This document shows, piece by piece, positions 7,978 through 15,542 of a DNA stretch of 32,925 nucleotides; position 1 is the first letter of the stretch, and each line of letters begins with the position of its first letter. Origin of the DNA: an uncultured Dialister sp. GTDB lineage: Bacteria > Bacillota > Negativicutes > Veillonellales > Dialisteraceae. The notes beneath the pieces are model-generated. The model searched no databases and was not told the DNA's origin. It saw nothing but the letters and a program-made list of their open reading frames with translations. The stretch lies in the NCBI RefSeq assembly GCF_900541605.1, contig NZ_UQKJ01000010.1, positions 1-32,925 on the forward strand, written 5' to 3'. The position numbers and the translations under genes were made by a program.

Positions 7978-8175
7978 ATGGGGCTAAAGGTGGTGGGTCA
8001 GCATCGCTTCGCTTGCTGACCGGGTTGCAGGTGCTTCGCACCGGGGGCATAAGGTGATTCAGCCGCCAAAGGCGGCTATTGCTCCTTACGCCCCCGCTGG
8101 ATGAGCGCAGCGACATCCAGCCACAACCCGGTCGGGCCAGCGAAGCAGCGCCCGACCTACAACCCTTAGCCCCAT
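7978..8175. repeat. Multi-hairpin palindromic repeat, copy 1 (upstream of polC)
   Basis: A 198-base imperfect palindrome bounded by ATGGGGCTAA and TTAGCCCCAT. Helices seen: GGTCAGCA 7996-8003 with 8014-8021; GGGTTG 8022-8027 with 8124-8129; GGTGC-TTC-GCACC 8030-8042; GGGGGCATAAGG 8043-8054 with 8084-8095 (one mismatch), enclosing AGCCGCC-AAA-GGCGGCT 8061-8077; GCTGGATG 8096-8103 with 8114-8121; GGTCGGGC 8130-8137 with 8150-8157. The loop bases GCTTCGCT (8006-8013) are perfectly complementary to AGCGAAGC (8139-8146) in another hairpin loop. A second copy lies after polC. It fills the gap between the VanW gene and polC, and I see no clear polC promoter downstream of it. Confidence 0.85.
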
Positions 8176-8223
8176 ATAACACGTACGGGACGTCAATCAT
8201 TTTCATTTATAAAGGAGTAAACC

Positions 8224-11200
8224 ATGGGAAAATACCGTCTGCAGTCACGGAATCGGAATTCCGCCATCCCCATCATGGAGGTGGACACAGAATGCCGGGC
8301 CTGGTACATCAAAGCGGACCACAAAGAAGCCGCCATCAAAGCCCTCCAGGATATGGGGAAAGAAATCCTTTCCATTGAGACCATCTATATCAATGGGGAC
8401 GACGTGACGGACGAAGTGTTCTCCAAAATCGCCATGAACCAGGGACAACCCCAGGGAGTGCCCCTGGCTTCCGCACCGAAAGCACCGGAAGCGCCGGCGT
8501 CCTATGCCGGCTTCGGCGGGGAAGAGATTCCCCTGCCCGATGAGGAGCCCATGGAAAACTATGCCCTCCCGCCCGACAATATTTCCCTGCCCTCCCTGGA
8601 TTCCATAGAGCAGGCGGCGTCCCGGCCGGAAGAGCCGCCGCTGCCGGAGGCGCCGGAAATGGACATGCCCGATATCCTGCCATCCCTTTCCAGCGTGCTC
8701 CCCAAGAGCGCCTTCACCGCCTCCCCTTCGGGCAAGGCGAAAAAGGGCGGCCCCACGAATGGCATTTTCATCGGCAGGAAACATATTTCCGGGGACCCCG
8801 TGGACATCAGGACCATCACCGACGAGGCAGATGGCGTCATCTTCACGGGCACCGTCATCAATGCGGAGGTCCGGGAACTCCGGAGCAAGAAGAAGCTCTT
8901 CATCATGAGCCTGGCCGATGAGACGAACGGCATTGCCTGCAAGAAATTTTTCGACAAGCCCGAAGAAGCATCGGCGGTGGAGTCCCTGAAGCCCGGCACC
9001 GTGGTGAAAGTGCGGGGGAACGTGCGGTTCGACAAGTATACGAACGGCCTCACCCTGGAAATCCAGCAGATGGAGAAGGGGGAAGCCCAGGTCATCGACC
9101 ACGAAGACAATTATCCTACGCCAAGGGTGGAGCTCCATCTCCATACGAAGATGAGCCTCGACGGCCTTATCGATAACGAAGAAATCATCAAGACCGCTGC
9201 CAAGTGGCACCATCCCGCCGTGGCCATCACGGACCATGGGGTCATCCAGGCCTTTCCGAAAATCCAGGACCTGGCGGAGAAATACCACCAGAAGGTCATT
9301 TACGGCATGGAAGGGTACATGATCGACAAGATCCCGGAGAACCCGGACACCGACCGGCAGCAGTACAACCACATCATCATCCTGGCGAAGAACATCACCG
9401 GCCTGCGCAACCTCTACCGCATGGTGACCCTGTCCCACCTGAAGTACTACCGGAAGCGGCCCCTTATCCCGAAGCCCATACTGGAAGAATTCCATGAAGG
9501 CCTCATTTACGGCTCCGCCTGCGTGATGGGCGAATTTTTCCGGGCCGTGCTGAAGGGGGAAAGCGACGAAGAACTGATCAAAAAGGCGAAGTTCTACGAT
9601 TACCTGGAAGTGCAGCCCCTGGGAAACAATGAATTCCTCATCAACGAAGACAAGTTCGGAAATGTGAATTCGAAAAAGGACCTGGAGGACCTGAACCGGA
9701 AGGTCATAGAAATCGGGGAAAAGGCGGGACGTCCGGTCTGTGCTACCTCCGACGCCCACTACATGTTTGCCGAAGACCAGCGGAACCGGGACATCCTCCT
9801 TTCCAACTGGGAAAAGCCGGGGAAAATCGAATCCCATCCCCCCGTCTACATCCGCACCACCCAGGAAATGCTGGATGAATTTTCCTACCTCCCCAAGGAA
9901 AAGGCCATCGAAATCGTCATTACCAATACCAGGAAAATCGCAGAGCAGTGCGAAGTGCTGAAGCCTCTGGCGGAAGAATGGAAGTCCTACAACCCGAAAA
10001 TCGCCGGCGCCGATGACAAGCTGGTGAAAATGTGCTACGACAATGCCCACGCCATTTACGGGGACCCTCTGCCGAAAATCGTGGAGGACCGGCTCACCCT
10101 GGAACTGACGCCGATCATCAAGCACGGCTACGGCGTACTGTACTACATCGCCCATAAGCTGGTGAAGCACTCCAACGACCGGGGCTACCTCGTAGGTTCC
10201 CGAGGATCCGTAGGCTCCTCCTTCGTTGCCACCATGTCCGGCATTACGGAAGTAAATCCGCTGCCGCCCCATTACGTGTGCCCCAAGTGCCACTGGACCC
10301 AGTTCTTCACCGACGGCTCCGTAGGCGGCGGCTTCGACCTGCCCGACAAGAAATGTCCGAAATGCGGCACCCCGCTCCATAAGAACGGCCACAACATTCC
10401 GTTCGCCGTATTCCTGGGCTTCGACGGGGACAAGGTCCCTGATATCGACCTCAATTTCTCCTCCGGCGACGACCAGGGCGTGGCCCACAAGTACACCGAA
10501 GAACTCTTCGGCCGGGACAACGTATTCCGGGCCGGTACCATCGCCGGCATCCAGGACAAGACGGCCTACGGTTTCGTGAAAAAATACGCCGAAAACCGGG
10601 GCCTCTCGTTCAATGATATTTTCATAGAAAAACTGTCTGCCGGTGTGGCAGGCGTGAAACGGACCACCGGCCAGCACCCGGCGGGCATCATGGTATGCCC
10701 GAGGGATATGGACATCCACAATTTCACGCCCCTCCAGTACGCGGCGAACAAGAAATACCTGAAAGACGAAGAGGGAAACCAGATTCCCGGCACCATCACC
10801 ACCCACTTCGATTACCACTCCATTTCCGGCCGTATGCTGAAACTGGATATTCTGGGCCACGATGATCCGAAGGTGATCCGCATGCTCCAGGACATCACCG
10901 GCATCGACCCCATGACCATTCCCTTCGACGACAAGAAGACCCTGTCCCTCTTTTCCTCCACCGAAGCCCTGGGCATTACCCCCCAGCAGCTGGCATCGGT
11001 CATCGGAAACAAGGGGGTTACCGTAGGGGCCCTGGGGCTCCCGGAATACGGCACCCCCTTCGTTCGGGGCATGCTGGAAGATACGAGGCCGAAGAACTTT
11101 TCCGAGCTTGTACGAATTTCCGGTTTTTCCCACGGCACCGATGTGTGGCTAAATAACGCCCAGGACCTCATCAAGAACGGCACCGTAAAACTGGAAGACG

Positions 11201-11931
11201 CCATTTCCACCCGAGACGACGTGATGAACTACCTCATCCACCACGGGGTGAAGCCCCTCACTGCCTTCAAGGTCATGGAAAACGTCCGTAAAGGGAAGGG
11301 CCTGGAAAAGAACGGCTCCAACAACCGGGCGGAGCTGGACGCCGCCCACATTCCCCAATGGTTCATCGATTCCTGCCTCAAGATTGGCTACCTCTTTCCG
11401 AGGGCCCACGCCGTGGCCTACGTTATGATGGCCTTCCGCATCGCCTGGTTCAAGGTGTACCAGCCCCTGGCCTACTACGCCGCCTACTTCACCATCCGCG
11501 CCGAAGGCTCCTTCAATGCGCCGGTGATCCTCCGGGGCCTGGAGTCCCAGAAACAGGAACTGGCCCGCATCGCCTCCCTGGAACACCCCACGGCCGTGGA
11601 AAAGGGCAACGCCACGGTCATCGAAGTGGCGGCGGAAATGTACCTCCGGGGCCTGGAATTCCTGCCCATCAGTCTTGAGAAGTCCGACGCCTCCGAATTC
11701 AAGATGGAAGACGGGAAACTCCGCCCTCCCTTCAACTGCATCCCCGCCCTGGGAGACGCGGTGGCCAAGGAAATCGTAAAAGCAAGGGACGAGCACCGCT
11801 TCACCTCCAAGGAAGACCTGAAGAAACGGGGCAAAGTAAGCCAGTCTATCATCGATACCATGGACGACATGGGCATCCTGAAAGACCTGCCGGAAGAAGA
11901 GCAGATGTCGCTGTTCTCGTTTGAGTATTGA
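8224..11931 (+). CDS. polC: PolC-type DNA polymerase III alpha subunit lacking the inserted exonuclease
   Basis: Main replicative polymerase of the PolC class. Order: N-terminal domain (1-75), Pro-rich linker (about 80-175), OB-fold (about 190-290), PHP domain starting HLHT (305-308) with TDHG at 336-339, PolC zinc cysteines C686/C689 and C711/C714, catalytic palm PDIDLNFS with D740 and D742, HPAGIMV in the fingers region, and a C-terminal clamp-binding motif QMSLFSF at 1227-1233. Classic PolC carries a DnaQ-like 3'-5' exonuclease inserted in the PHP domain. Here GMEGYMI (361-367) passes through about a dozen residues directly to YNHIIILAKN, and no exonuclease motif is present. The 1235-residue length (about 1440 in Bacillus) agrees. 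AAAGGAG precedes the ATG. Multi-hairpin repeats flank the gene. Confidence 0.95.
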   Translation: MGKYRLQSRNRNSAIPIMEVDTECRAWYIKADHKEAAIKALQDMGKEILSIETIYINGDDVTDEVFSKIAMNQGQPQGVPLASAPKAPEAPASYAGFGGEEIPLPDEEPMENYALPPDNISLPSLDSIEQAASRPEEPPLPEAPEMDMPDILPSLSSVLPKSAFTASPSGKAKKGGPTNGIFIGRKHISGDPVDIRTITDEADGVIFTGTVINAEVRELRSKKKLFIMSLADETNGIACKKFFDKPEEASAVESLKPGTVVKVRGNVRFDKYTNGLTLEIQQMEKGEAQVIDHEDNYPTPRVELHLHTKMSLDGLIDNEEIIKTAAKWHHPAVAITDHGVIQAFPKIQDLAEKYHQKVIYGMEGYMIDKIPENPDTDRQQYNHIIILAKNITGLRNLYRMVTLSHLKYYRKRPLIPKPILEEFHEGLIYGSACVMGEFFRAVLKGESDEELIKKAKFYDYLEVQPLGNNEFLINEDKFGNVNSKKDLEDLNRKVIEIGEKAGRPVCATSDAHYMFAEDQRNRDILLSNWEKPGKIESHPPVYIRTTQEMLDEFSYLPKEKAIEIVITNTRKIAEQCEVLKPLAEEWKSYNPKIAGADDKLVKMCYDNAHAIYGDPLPKIVEDRLTLELTPIIKHGYGVLYYIAHKLVKHSNDRGYLVGSRGSVGSSFVATMSGITEVNPLPPHYVCPKCHWTQFFTDGSVGGGFDLPDKKCPKCGTPLHKNGHNIPFAVFLGFDGDKVPDIDLNFSSGDDQGVAHKYTEELFGRDNVFRAGTIAGIQDKTAYGFVKKYAENRGLSFNDIFIEKLSAGVAGVKRTTGQHPAGIMVCPRDMDIHNFTPLQYAANKKYLKDEEGNQIPGTITTHFDYHSISGRMLKLDILGHDDPKVIRMLQDITGIDPMTIPFDDKKTLSLFSSTEALGITPQQLASVIGNKGVTVGALGLPEYGTPFVRGMLEDTRPKNFSELVRISGFSHGTDVWLNNAQDLIKNGTVKLEDAISTRDDVMNYLIHHGVKPLTAFKVMENVRKGKGLEKNGSNNRAELDAAHIPQWFIDSCLKIGYLFPRAHAVAYVMMAFRIAWFKVYQPLAYYAAYFTIRAEGSFNAPVILRGLESQKQELARIASLEHPTAVEKGNATVIEVAAEMYLRGLEFLPISLEKSDASEFKMEDGKLRPPFNCIPALGDAVAKEIVKARDEHRFTSKEDLKKRGKVSQSIIDTMDDMGILKDLPEEEQMSLFSFEY

Positions 11932-11952
11932 GTGTGACAGCGGAACGGATGA

Positions 11953-12156
11953 ATGGGGCTAAAGGTGGTGGGTGAACATCGCTTCGCTCGTTCACCGGGT
12001 TGTGGGCGCTTCGCGCCAGGGTCGTAAGGTGAATCTGCCGCCGAAGGCGGCCTTTGCACCTTATGCCCCCGCTGCGCCAAGGCGTCAGCCTTGGCAGGCA
12101 GCCACCACCCGGCCGGGCCAGCGAAGCGGCGGAAGGCCCACAACCCTTAGCCCCAT
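11953..12156. repeat. Multi-hairpin palindromic repeat, copy 2 (downstream of polC)
   Basis: A 204-base relative of the repeat at 7978, in the same orientation, with the same end sequences ATGGGGCTAA and TTAGCCCCAT. Helices: GGTGAAC 11971-11977 with 11990-11996; GGGTTGTGG 11997-12005 with 12102-12110 (one mismatch); GGCGC-TTC-GCGCC 12005-12017; TAAGGTG 12025-12031 with 12057-12063, enclosing GCCGCC-GAA-GGCGGC 12037-12051; GCCAAGGC-GTCA-GCCTTGGC 12076-12095; GGGCC 12115-12119 with 12135-12139. The complementary loops GCTTCGCT (11981-11988) and AGCGAAGC (12120-12127) are identical to copy 1, while several stems have changed on both sides. It starts about 20 bases after the polC stop. Confidence 0.85.
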
Positions 12157-12190
12157 TTATACGTATGGCATACCTTCCATCACAATGCTC

Positions 12191-12220
12191 TTGCATAAAT
12201 TCTCCATCCCATGATATAAT
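12191..12220 (+). promoter_or_regulatory. Sigma-70 type promoter for tRNA-Val
   Basis: TTGCAT (12191-12196), an 18-base spacer, and TGATATAAT giving an extended TATAAT at 12215-12220. It is placed 13 bases before the mature tRNA 5' end. Confidence 0.8.
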
Positions 12221-12233
12221 TGCATTAACATTC

Positions 12234-12310
12234 GGGGTTATAGCTCAGTTGGTCAGAGCGCTTCGTTGACATCGAAGAGGTCTTTGGTTCGAATCCAAAT
12301 AGTCCCACCA
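12234..12310 (+). tRNA. tRNA-Val (anticodon GAC)
   Basis: Complete 77-base cloverleaf with encoded CCA. Acceptor GGGGTTA pairs with TAGTCCC (two G-T pairs), the D arm carries TAGCTCAGTTGG, the anticodon stem CTTCG/CGAAG holds loop TTGACAT with GAC at the anticodon, and the T arm carries GGTTCGAATCC. It reads the GTC codon. Confidence 0.93.
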
Positions 12311-12318
12311 GAATTCAT

Positions 12319-12342
12319 AACCCGCCGAAGAGGCGGGTTTTT
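12319..12342 (+). terminator. Rho-independent terminator after tRNA-Val
   Basis: AACCCGCC, loop GAAGA, GGCGGGTT, then T's. An 8 bp stem starting 9 bases after the tRNA 3' end. Any expression of the downstream transporter from this promoter would need readthrough. Confidence 0.88.
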
Positions 12343-12375
12343 GTGTTTTCAGAAATCCGGAAAGAAGGGGAGTCC

Positions 12376-13272
12376 ATGAAAGCGTTTGCAGTGCTCATGG
12401 TATTGATTGCCGGCACCATGTGGGCCGGCTGCGGCCTGGCGGCCCAGGACTTCTTCCGAAAAAGCGCGCTGGACTCCATGGACCTCACGGTATTCCGTAT
12501 GTTCTCCGCCGGGTTCATCATGTTCTGCGTCTGCAACATCCGGGGTCAATGGAAACCGGCCATCCGGGAAATGAAGAAAAGGCCCGTCCTCTGGCTGGGC
12601 CTTATTTTCTACGGCATCGTGGGGCTCATGCTCATGCATTACACCTACTTCGCCTCCATCGCCGCCGGCAATGCCGCCGCCGCCACGGTGATCCAGTACA
12701 CCTGCCCCGCCATCGTTATCATCTGGGTGTCCCTCCGGCATCGCCGGTTTCCCGGGAAAGGGGAGCTCACGGCAGTGATTCTTGCTATTGCCGGCGTCTT
12801 CCTACTCGTCACCGGCGGCGATATCCATAAAATCGCCGTACCGGCGGACTGCGTATACCTGGGCCTGGTATCCGCCTTCTTCTTCGCTGTCTGCGCGGTG
12901 TATCCGAAACACCTCATGGGCATCCTGGACAACTCCTTCATTCTCACCATCGGCATGTTCACCGGCGCCATAGCGGCGTGGCTGGTGGACCCGGTCACCG
13001 ACTTTTCCGGCTTCTTTGCCAGGGACGTCCTCTTCGACTCCATCTGGATCGTCGTCTGCGGCACCGTGGTGGCCTTCACCTGCTACAACGCCGGCCTCCA
13101 CTACCTCAGCGAATCCCAGGCCTCCGTCACCGCCACCGTAGAACCGGCGGTGTCCGTCATCGCCTCCCTCTTCCTCTTCAACGTCCGCTTCGACTGGCTC
13201 CAGGCCATAGGCATCATCATGGTCCTCCTTGCCATAGCGGCGCCGGGGATTATAGGGAAGAAAGGGGAGTAG
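12376..13272 (+). CDS. EamA/DMT-superfamily transporter, ten-helix type
   Basis: Inner-membrane protein of 298 residues with two EamA halves (about 5-135 and 150-290), each contributing five helices: AVLMVLIAGTMWAGCG at the start, AATVIQYTCPAIVIIWV near the end of the first half, and ASVTATVEPAVSVIASLFLF in the second. The family exports or takes up small metabolites such as amino acids; the substrate cannot be told from sequence. The start at 12376 has GGGGAG 5 bases upstream; an in-frame GTG at 12343 lies in the tRNA terminator and is rejected. No separate promoter is obvious between the terminator and the gene. It is followed by a 470-base repeat-rich region. Confidence 0.85.
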   Translation: MKAFAVLMVLIAGTMWAGCGLAAQDFFRKSALDSMDLTVFRMFSAGFIMFCVCNIRGQWKPAIREMKKRPVLWLGLIFYGIVGLMLMHYTYFASIAAGNAAAATVIQYTCPAIVIIWVSLRHRRFPGKGELTAVILAIAGVFLLVTGGDIHKIAVPADCVYLGLVSAFFFAVCAVYPKHLMGILDNSFILTIGMFTGAIAAWLVDPVTDFSGFFARDVLFDSIWIVVCGTVVAFTCYNAGLHYLSESQASVTATVEPAVSVIASLFLFNVRFDWLQAIGIIMVLLAIAAPGIIGKKGE

Positions 13273-13283
13273 AGGACAGGCCC

Positions 13284-13320
13284 AGGTCTAGGTCTAGATC
13301 TAGATCTAGGTCTAGGTCTA
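13284..13320. repeat. Hexanucleotide tandem array, AGRTCT x6
   Basis: Six perfect-length units in symmetric order: AGGTCT twice, AGATCT twice, AGGTCT twice. It lies 12 bases after the EamA stop. It is one of several hexamer tracts between genes here, though its unit differs from the CTCRRY tracts. Confidence 0.85.
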
Positions 13321-13378
13321 CAGCGGCTCCGCCGCATGATGGCCCATACATTCAAGTGACTCTACCCACATAAACCGT

Positions 13379-13592
13379 GCCCCCTTGGAGAAGGGGGCAG
13401 CCCAAAGGGCGGGGGATGGATCCGCCTCAGAGAGGCGGGACCTGCAAAGCAGGGGATGGAGGTAAAACAGAAAGTGAGAAAATCCATCAGAATCCCTCTG
13501 TCTGCTGGCGCAGACATTCCAGGGGTACTGTTAACCGCAGCTCCGCTGCAGGGGGTGTATCAAAATGCGGCGCTTCCCAATTTGTGCGCCGC
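13379..13592. repeat. Array of short-loop GC hairpins
   Basis: Seven perfect inverted repeats in about 210 bases: GCCCCCTT-GGAG-AAGGGGGC (13379-13398), GCCC-AAA-GGGC (13400-13410), CCGCCTC-AGA-GAGGCGG (13422-13438), CCTGC-AAA-GCAGG (13441-13453), GTCTGC-TGGC-GCAGAC (13500-13515), GCAGC-TCC-GCTGC (13537-13549), and GCGGCGC with GCGCCGC (13567-13592). The links GGGATGGA and GGGGATGGA recur between hairpins. The open frame at 13377-13607 is not gene-like. Confidence 0.75.
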
Positions 13593-13599
13593 CACCACC

Positions 13600-13620
13600 A
13601 TTCCTAATTCCTAATTCCTC
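13600..13620. repeat. Heptanucleotide tandem repeat ATTCCTN x3
   Basis: ATTCCTA, ATTCCTA, ATTCCTC, preceded by ACCACC. The same heptamer array, also preceded by ACCACC, recurs at 17152-17179. Confidence 0.75.
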
Positions 13621-13630
13621 ATTAATTCTC

Positions 13631-13666
13631 CTCGATCTCAATCTCGATCTCAGTCTCAGCCTCAGT
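13631..13666. repeat. Hexanucleotide tandem repeat CTCRRY x6
   Basis: Units CTCGAT, CTCAAT, CTCGAT, CTCAGT, CTCAGC, CTCAGT. The first three bases are constant and the rest vary only as purine-purine-pyrimidine. It lies immediately upstream of the lepA promoter. Confidence 0.8.
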
Positions 13667-13676
13667 CCCATTTCCC

Positions 13677-13706
13677 TTTACGCTTCTTTCCCTCTTATAG
13701 TACAAT
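13677..13706 (+). promoter_or_regulatory. Probable promoter for lepA-hemW
   Basis: TTTACG, an 18-base spacer, TACAAT (13701-13706), 39 bases before the lepA ATG. This is the first plausible promoter after the repeat-rich region. Confidence 0.6.
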
Positions 13707-13745
13707 AGAGCAGATGAAAATTTTGCATTATATACAGGAGCACCT

Positions 13746-15542
13746 ATGGATACAGAACATATCAGAAACTTTTCAATTATCGCCCACATTGACCATGGGA
13801 AATCCACCCTGGCAGACCGGCTCATTGAGCTCACCGGTACCGTGAAGAAAAGGGACATGGAAGCCCAGATCCTGGACACCATGGACCTGGAGCGGGAGAG
13901 GGGCATCACCATCAAGGAGCAGTCGGTGCGGCTCATGTACAAGTACGAGGACGGCGACACCTACGAGCTGAACCTCATCGACACCCCAGGGCATGTGGAC
14001 TTCAATTACGAAGTGTCCCGGAGCCTTTCCGCCTGCGAAGGGGCCATTCTCATCATCGACGCCACCCAGGGGGTCCAGGCCCAGACCCTGGCCAACGTGT
14101 ACCTGGCTTTGGACCACGACCTGGAAATCATTCCGGTCATCAATAAGATCGACCTTCCCAGCGCCGACATTGACCGGGTGAAGAAGGAAGTGGAAAATAT
14201 CATCGGCCTCGACATGTCCGATGCCATCCCCGTTTCCGCCAAAACCGGCCAGAACGTGGAGGAAGTGCTGAAGCGCATCGTGGAGCAGGTACCGCCGCCT
14301 CCGGATAATTCGAAGAAGCCCCTGCGCTGCCTCATTTTCGATTCCATTTTCGATTCCTATAAAGGGGCCATTGCCTATGTCCGGGTGATGGACGGGGAAA
14401 TCAGGCCGGGCATGAACATCCGCATGATGGCTTCCGGCAAGGTGTATACGGTGACGGAAGTGGGCTATTTCTCGCCGCTCCCGAAGCCCACCGACGTCCT
14501 CACCTGCGGCTCCGTGGGCTACGTGGCCGCCAGCATCAAAAACGTCCAGGACTGCGAAGTGGGGGATACCATCACCACCGCTGAAAACGGCGCCGCCGAA
14601 GCCCTGCCGGGATACCGGAAGGCCCTGCCCATGGTGTTCTGCGGCATGTACCCCATCGACAGCAAGGACTATGACAACCTGAAGGAAGCCCTGGAAAAGC
14701 TGCAGCTCAACGATGCGGCCCTGGAATTCCAGCCCGAAACCTCCCAGGCCCTGGGATTCGGTTTCCGCTGCGGTTTCCTGGGACTCCTCCACATGGACGT
14801 GGTCCAGGAACGGCTGGAACGGGAGTACCACCTGAAGCTCATCACCACGGCGCCCTCCGTCATTTACCATGTATACAAAACCGACGGCACCATGGTGCCC
14901 GTGGACAATCCGGCGGAACTGCCGCCTATGACGAAGATCGAGCACATCGAAGAACCGGTGGCCAAAGTGAGCATCCTCGTCCCCTCCACCATGGTGGGGA
15001 ACGTGATGGAACTGGTCCAGAACCGCCGGGGGGTCTTTGAAAATATGGAATACCTCGATGAGACGCGGGTGGACCTCACCTACCACGTGCCCCTTTCGGA
15101 AATCATCTTCGATTTCTTTGATAAGCTGAAATCCTGCACCAAGGGCTACGCCTCCCTGGACTACCAGGTCGACGGCTACCAGAAGACGGACGCCGTGAAG
15201 CTGGATATCCTCCTGAACGGGGACCTGGTGGATGCCCTGTCCATCATCGTCCACCGGAGCAATGCCCCCGCCCGGGGCCGGGCCCTGGCGCTGAAGCTGA
15301 AGGACATCATCCCGAGGCAGCAGTTCGAAGTGCCCATCCAGGCGGCCATCGGCAGCAAGATCATCGCCCGGGAAACCATCAAGGCCTACAAGAAGGACGT
15401 GCTGGCCAAGTGCTATGGCGGCGACGTGACCCGTAAGAAGAAACTCCTGGAAAAGCAGAAAGAAGGGAAGAAGCGCATGAAGCAGGTGGGCAGCGTGGAA
15501 ATCCCCCAGGAAGCGTTTATGGCGGTCCTGAAAGATGACTGA
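13746..15542 (+). CDS. lepA: Elongation factor 4 (ribosomal back-translocase)
   Basis: Ribosome-binding GTPase that acts on stalled or misassembled ribosomes. The 598 residues match the family length. GTPase motifs: AHIDHGKST (13-21), DTPGHVDF (about 79-86) and NKID (about 133-136). EF-G-like domains II, III and V follow (GFRCGFLGLLHMDVVQERLE in domain III), and then the LepA-specific C-terminal domain with SCTKGYASLDYQ and ending near RMKQVGSVEIPQEAFMAVL. AGGAG precedes the ATG. The last eight bases overlap hemW, so they form a two-gene operon, a widespread Firmicutes arrangement. The usual hrcA-grpE-dnaK block does not follow here. Confidence 0.96.
   Translation: MDTEHIRNFSIIAHIDHGKSTLADRLIELTGTVKKRDMEAQILDTMDLERERGITIKEQSVRLMYKYEDGDTYELNLIDTPGHVDFNYEVSRSLSACEGAILIIDATQGVQAQTLANVYLALDHDLEIIPVINKIDLPSADIDRVKKEVENIIGLDMSDAIPVSAKTGQNVEEVLKRIVEQVPPPPDNSKKPLRCLIFDSIFDSYKGAIAYVRVMDGEIRPGMNIRMMASGKVYTVTEVGYFSPLPKPTDVLTCGSVGYVAASIKNVQDCEVGDTITTAENGAAEALPGYRKALPMVFCGMYPIDSKDYDNLKEALEKLQLNDAALEFQPETSQALGFGFRCGFLGLLHMDVVQERLEREYHLKLITTAPSVIYHVYKTDGTMVPVDNPAELPPMTKIEHIEEPVAKVSILVPSTMVGNVMELVQNRRGVFENMEYLDETRVDLTYHVPLSEIIFDFFDKLKSCTKGYASLDYQVDGYQKTDAVKLDILLNGDLVDALSIIVHRSNAPARGRALALKLKDIIPRQQFEVPIQAAIGSKIIARETIKAYKKDVLAKCYGGDVTRKKKLLEKQKEGKKRMKQVGSVEIPQEAFMAVLKDD

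Noticed and set aside
8245..11133. Very long open frame on the minus strand opposite polC
   Set aside because: It is antisense to a polymerase with intact motifs, is rich in Gly/Val/His from complementary GC-rich codons, and shows no family motif. Similar frames lie opposite lepA, carB and others.
13377..13607. Open frame in the gap before lepA
   Set aside because: It coincides with the hairpin array, encodes Gly/Arg-rich sequence without a family, and has no ribosome site.
13631..13666. CRISPR-like array
   Set aside because: Units are 6 bases with no spacers, and no cas genes are present, so this is a simple tandem repeat.
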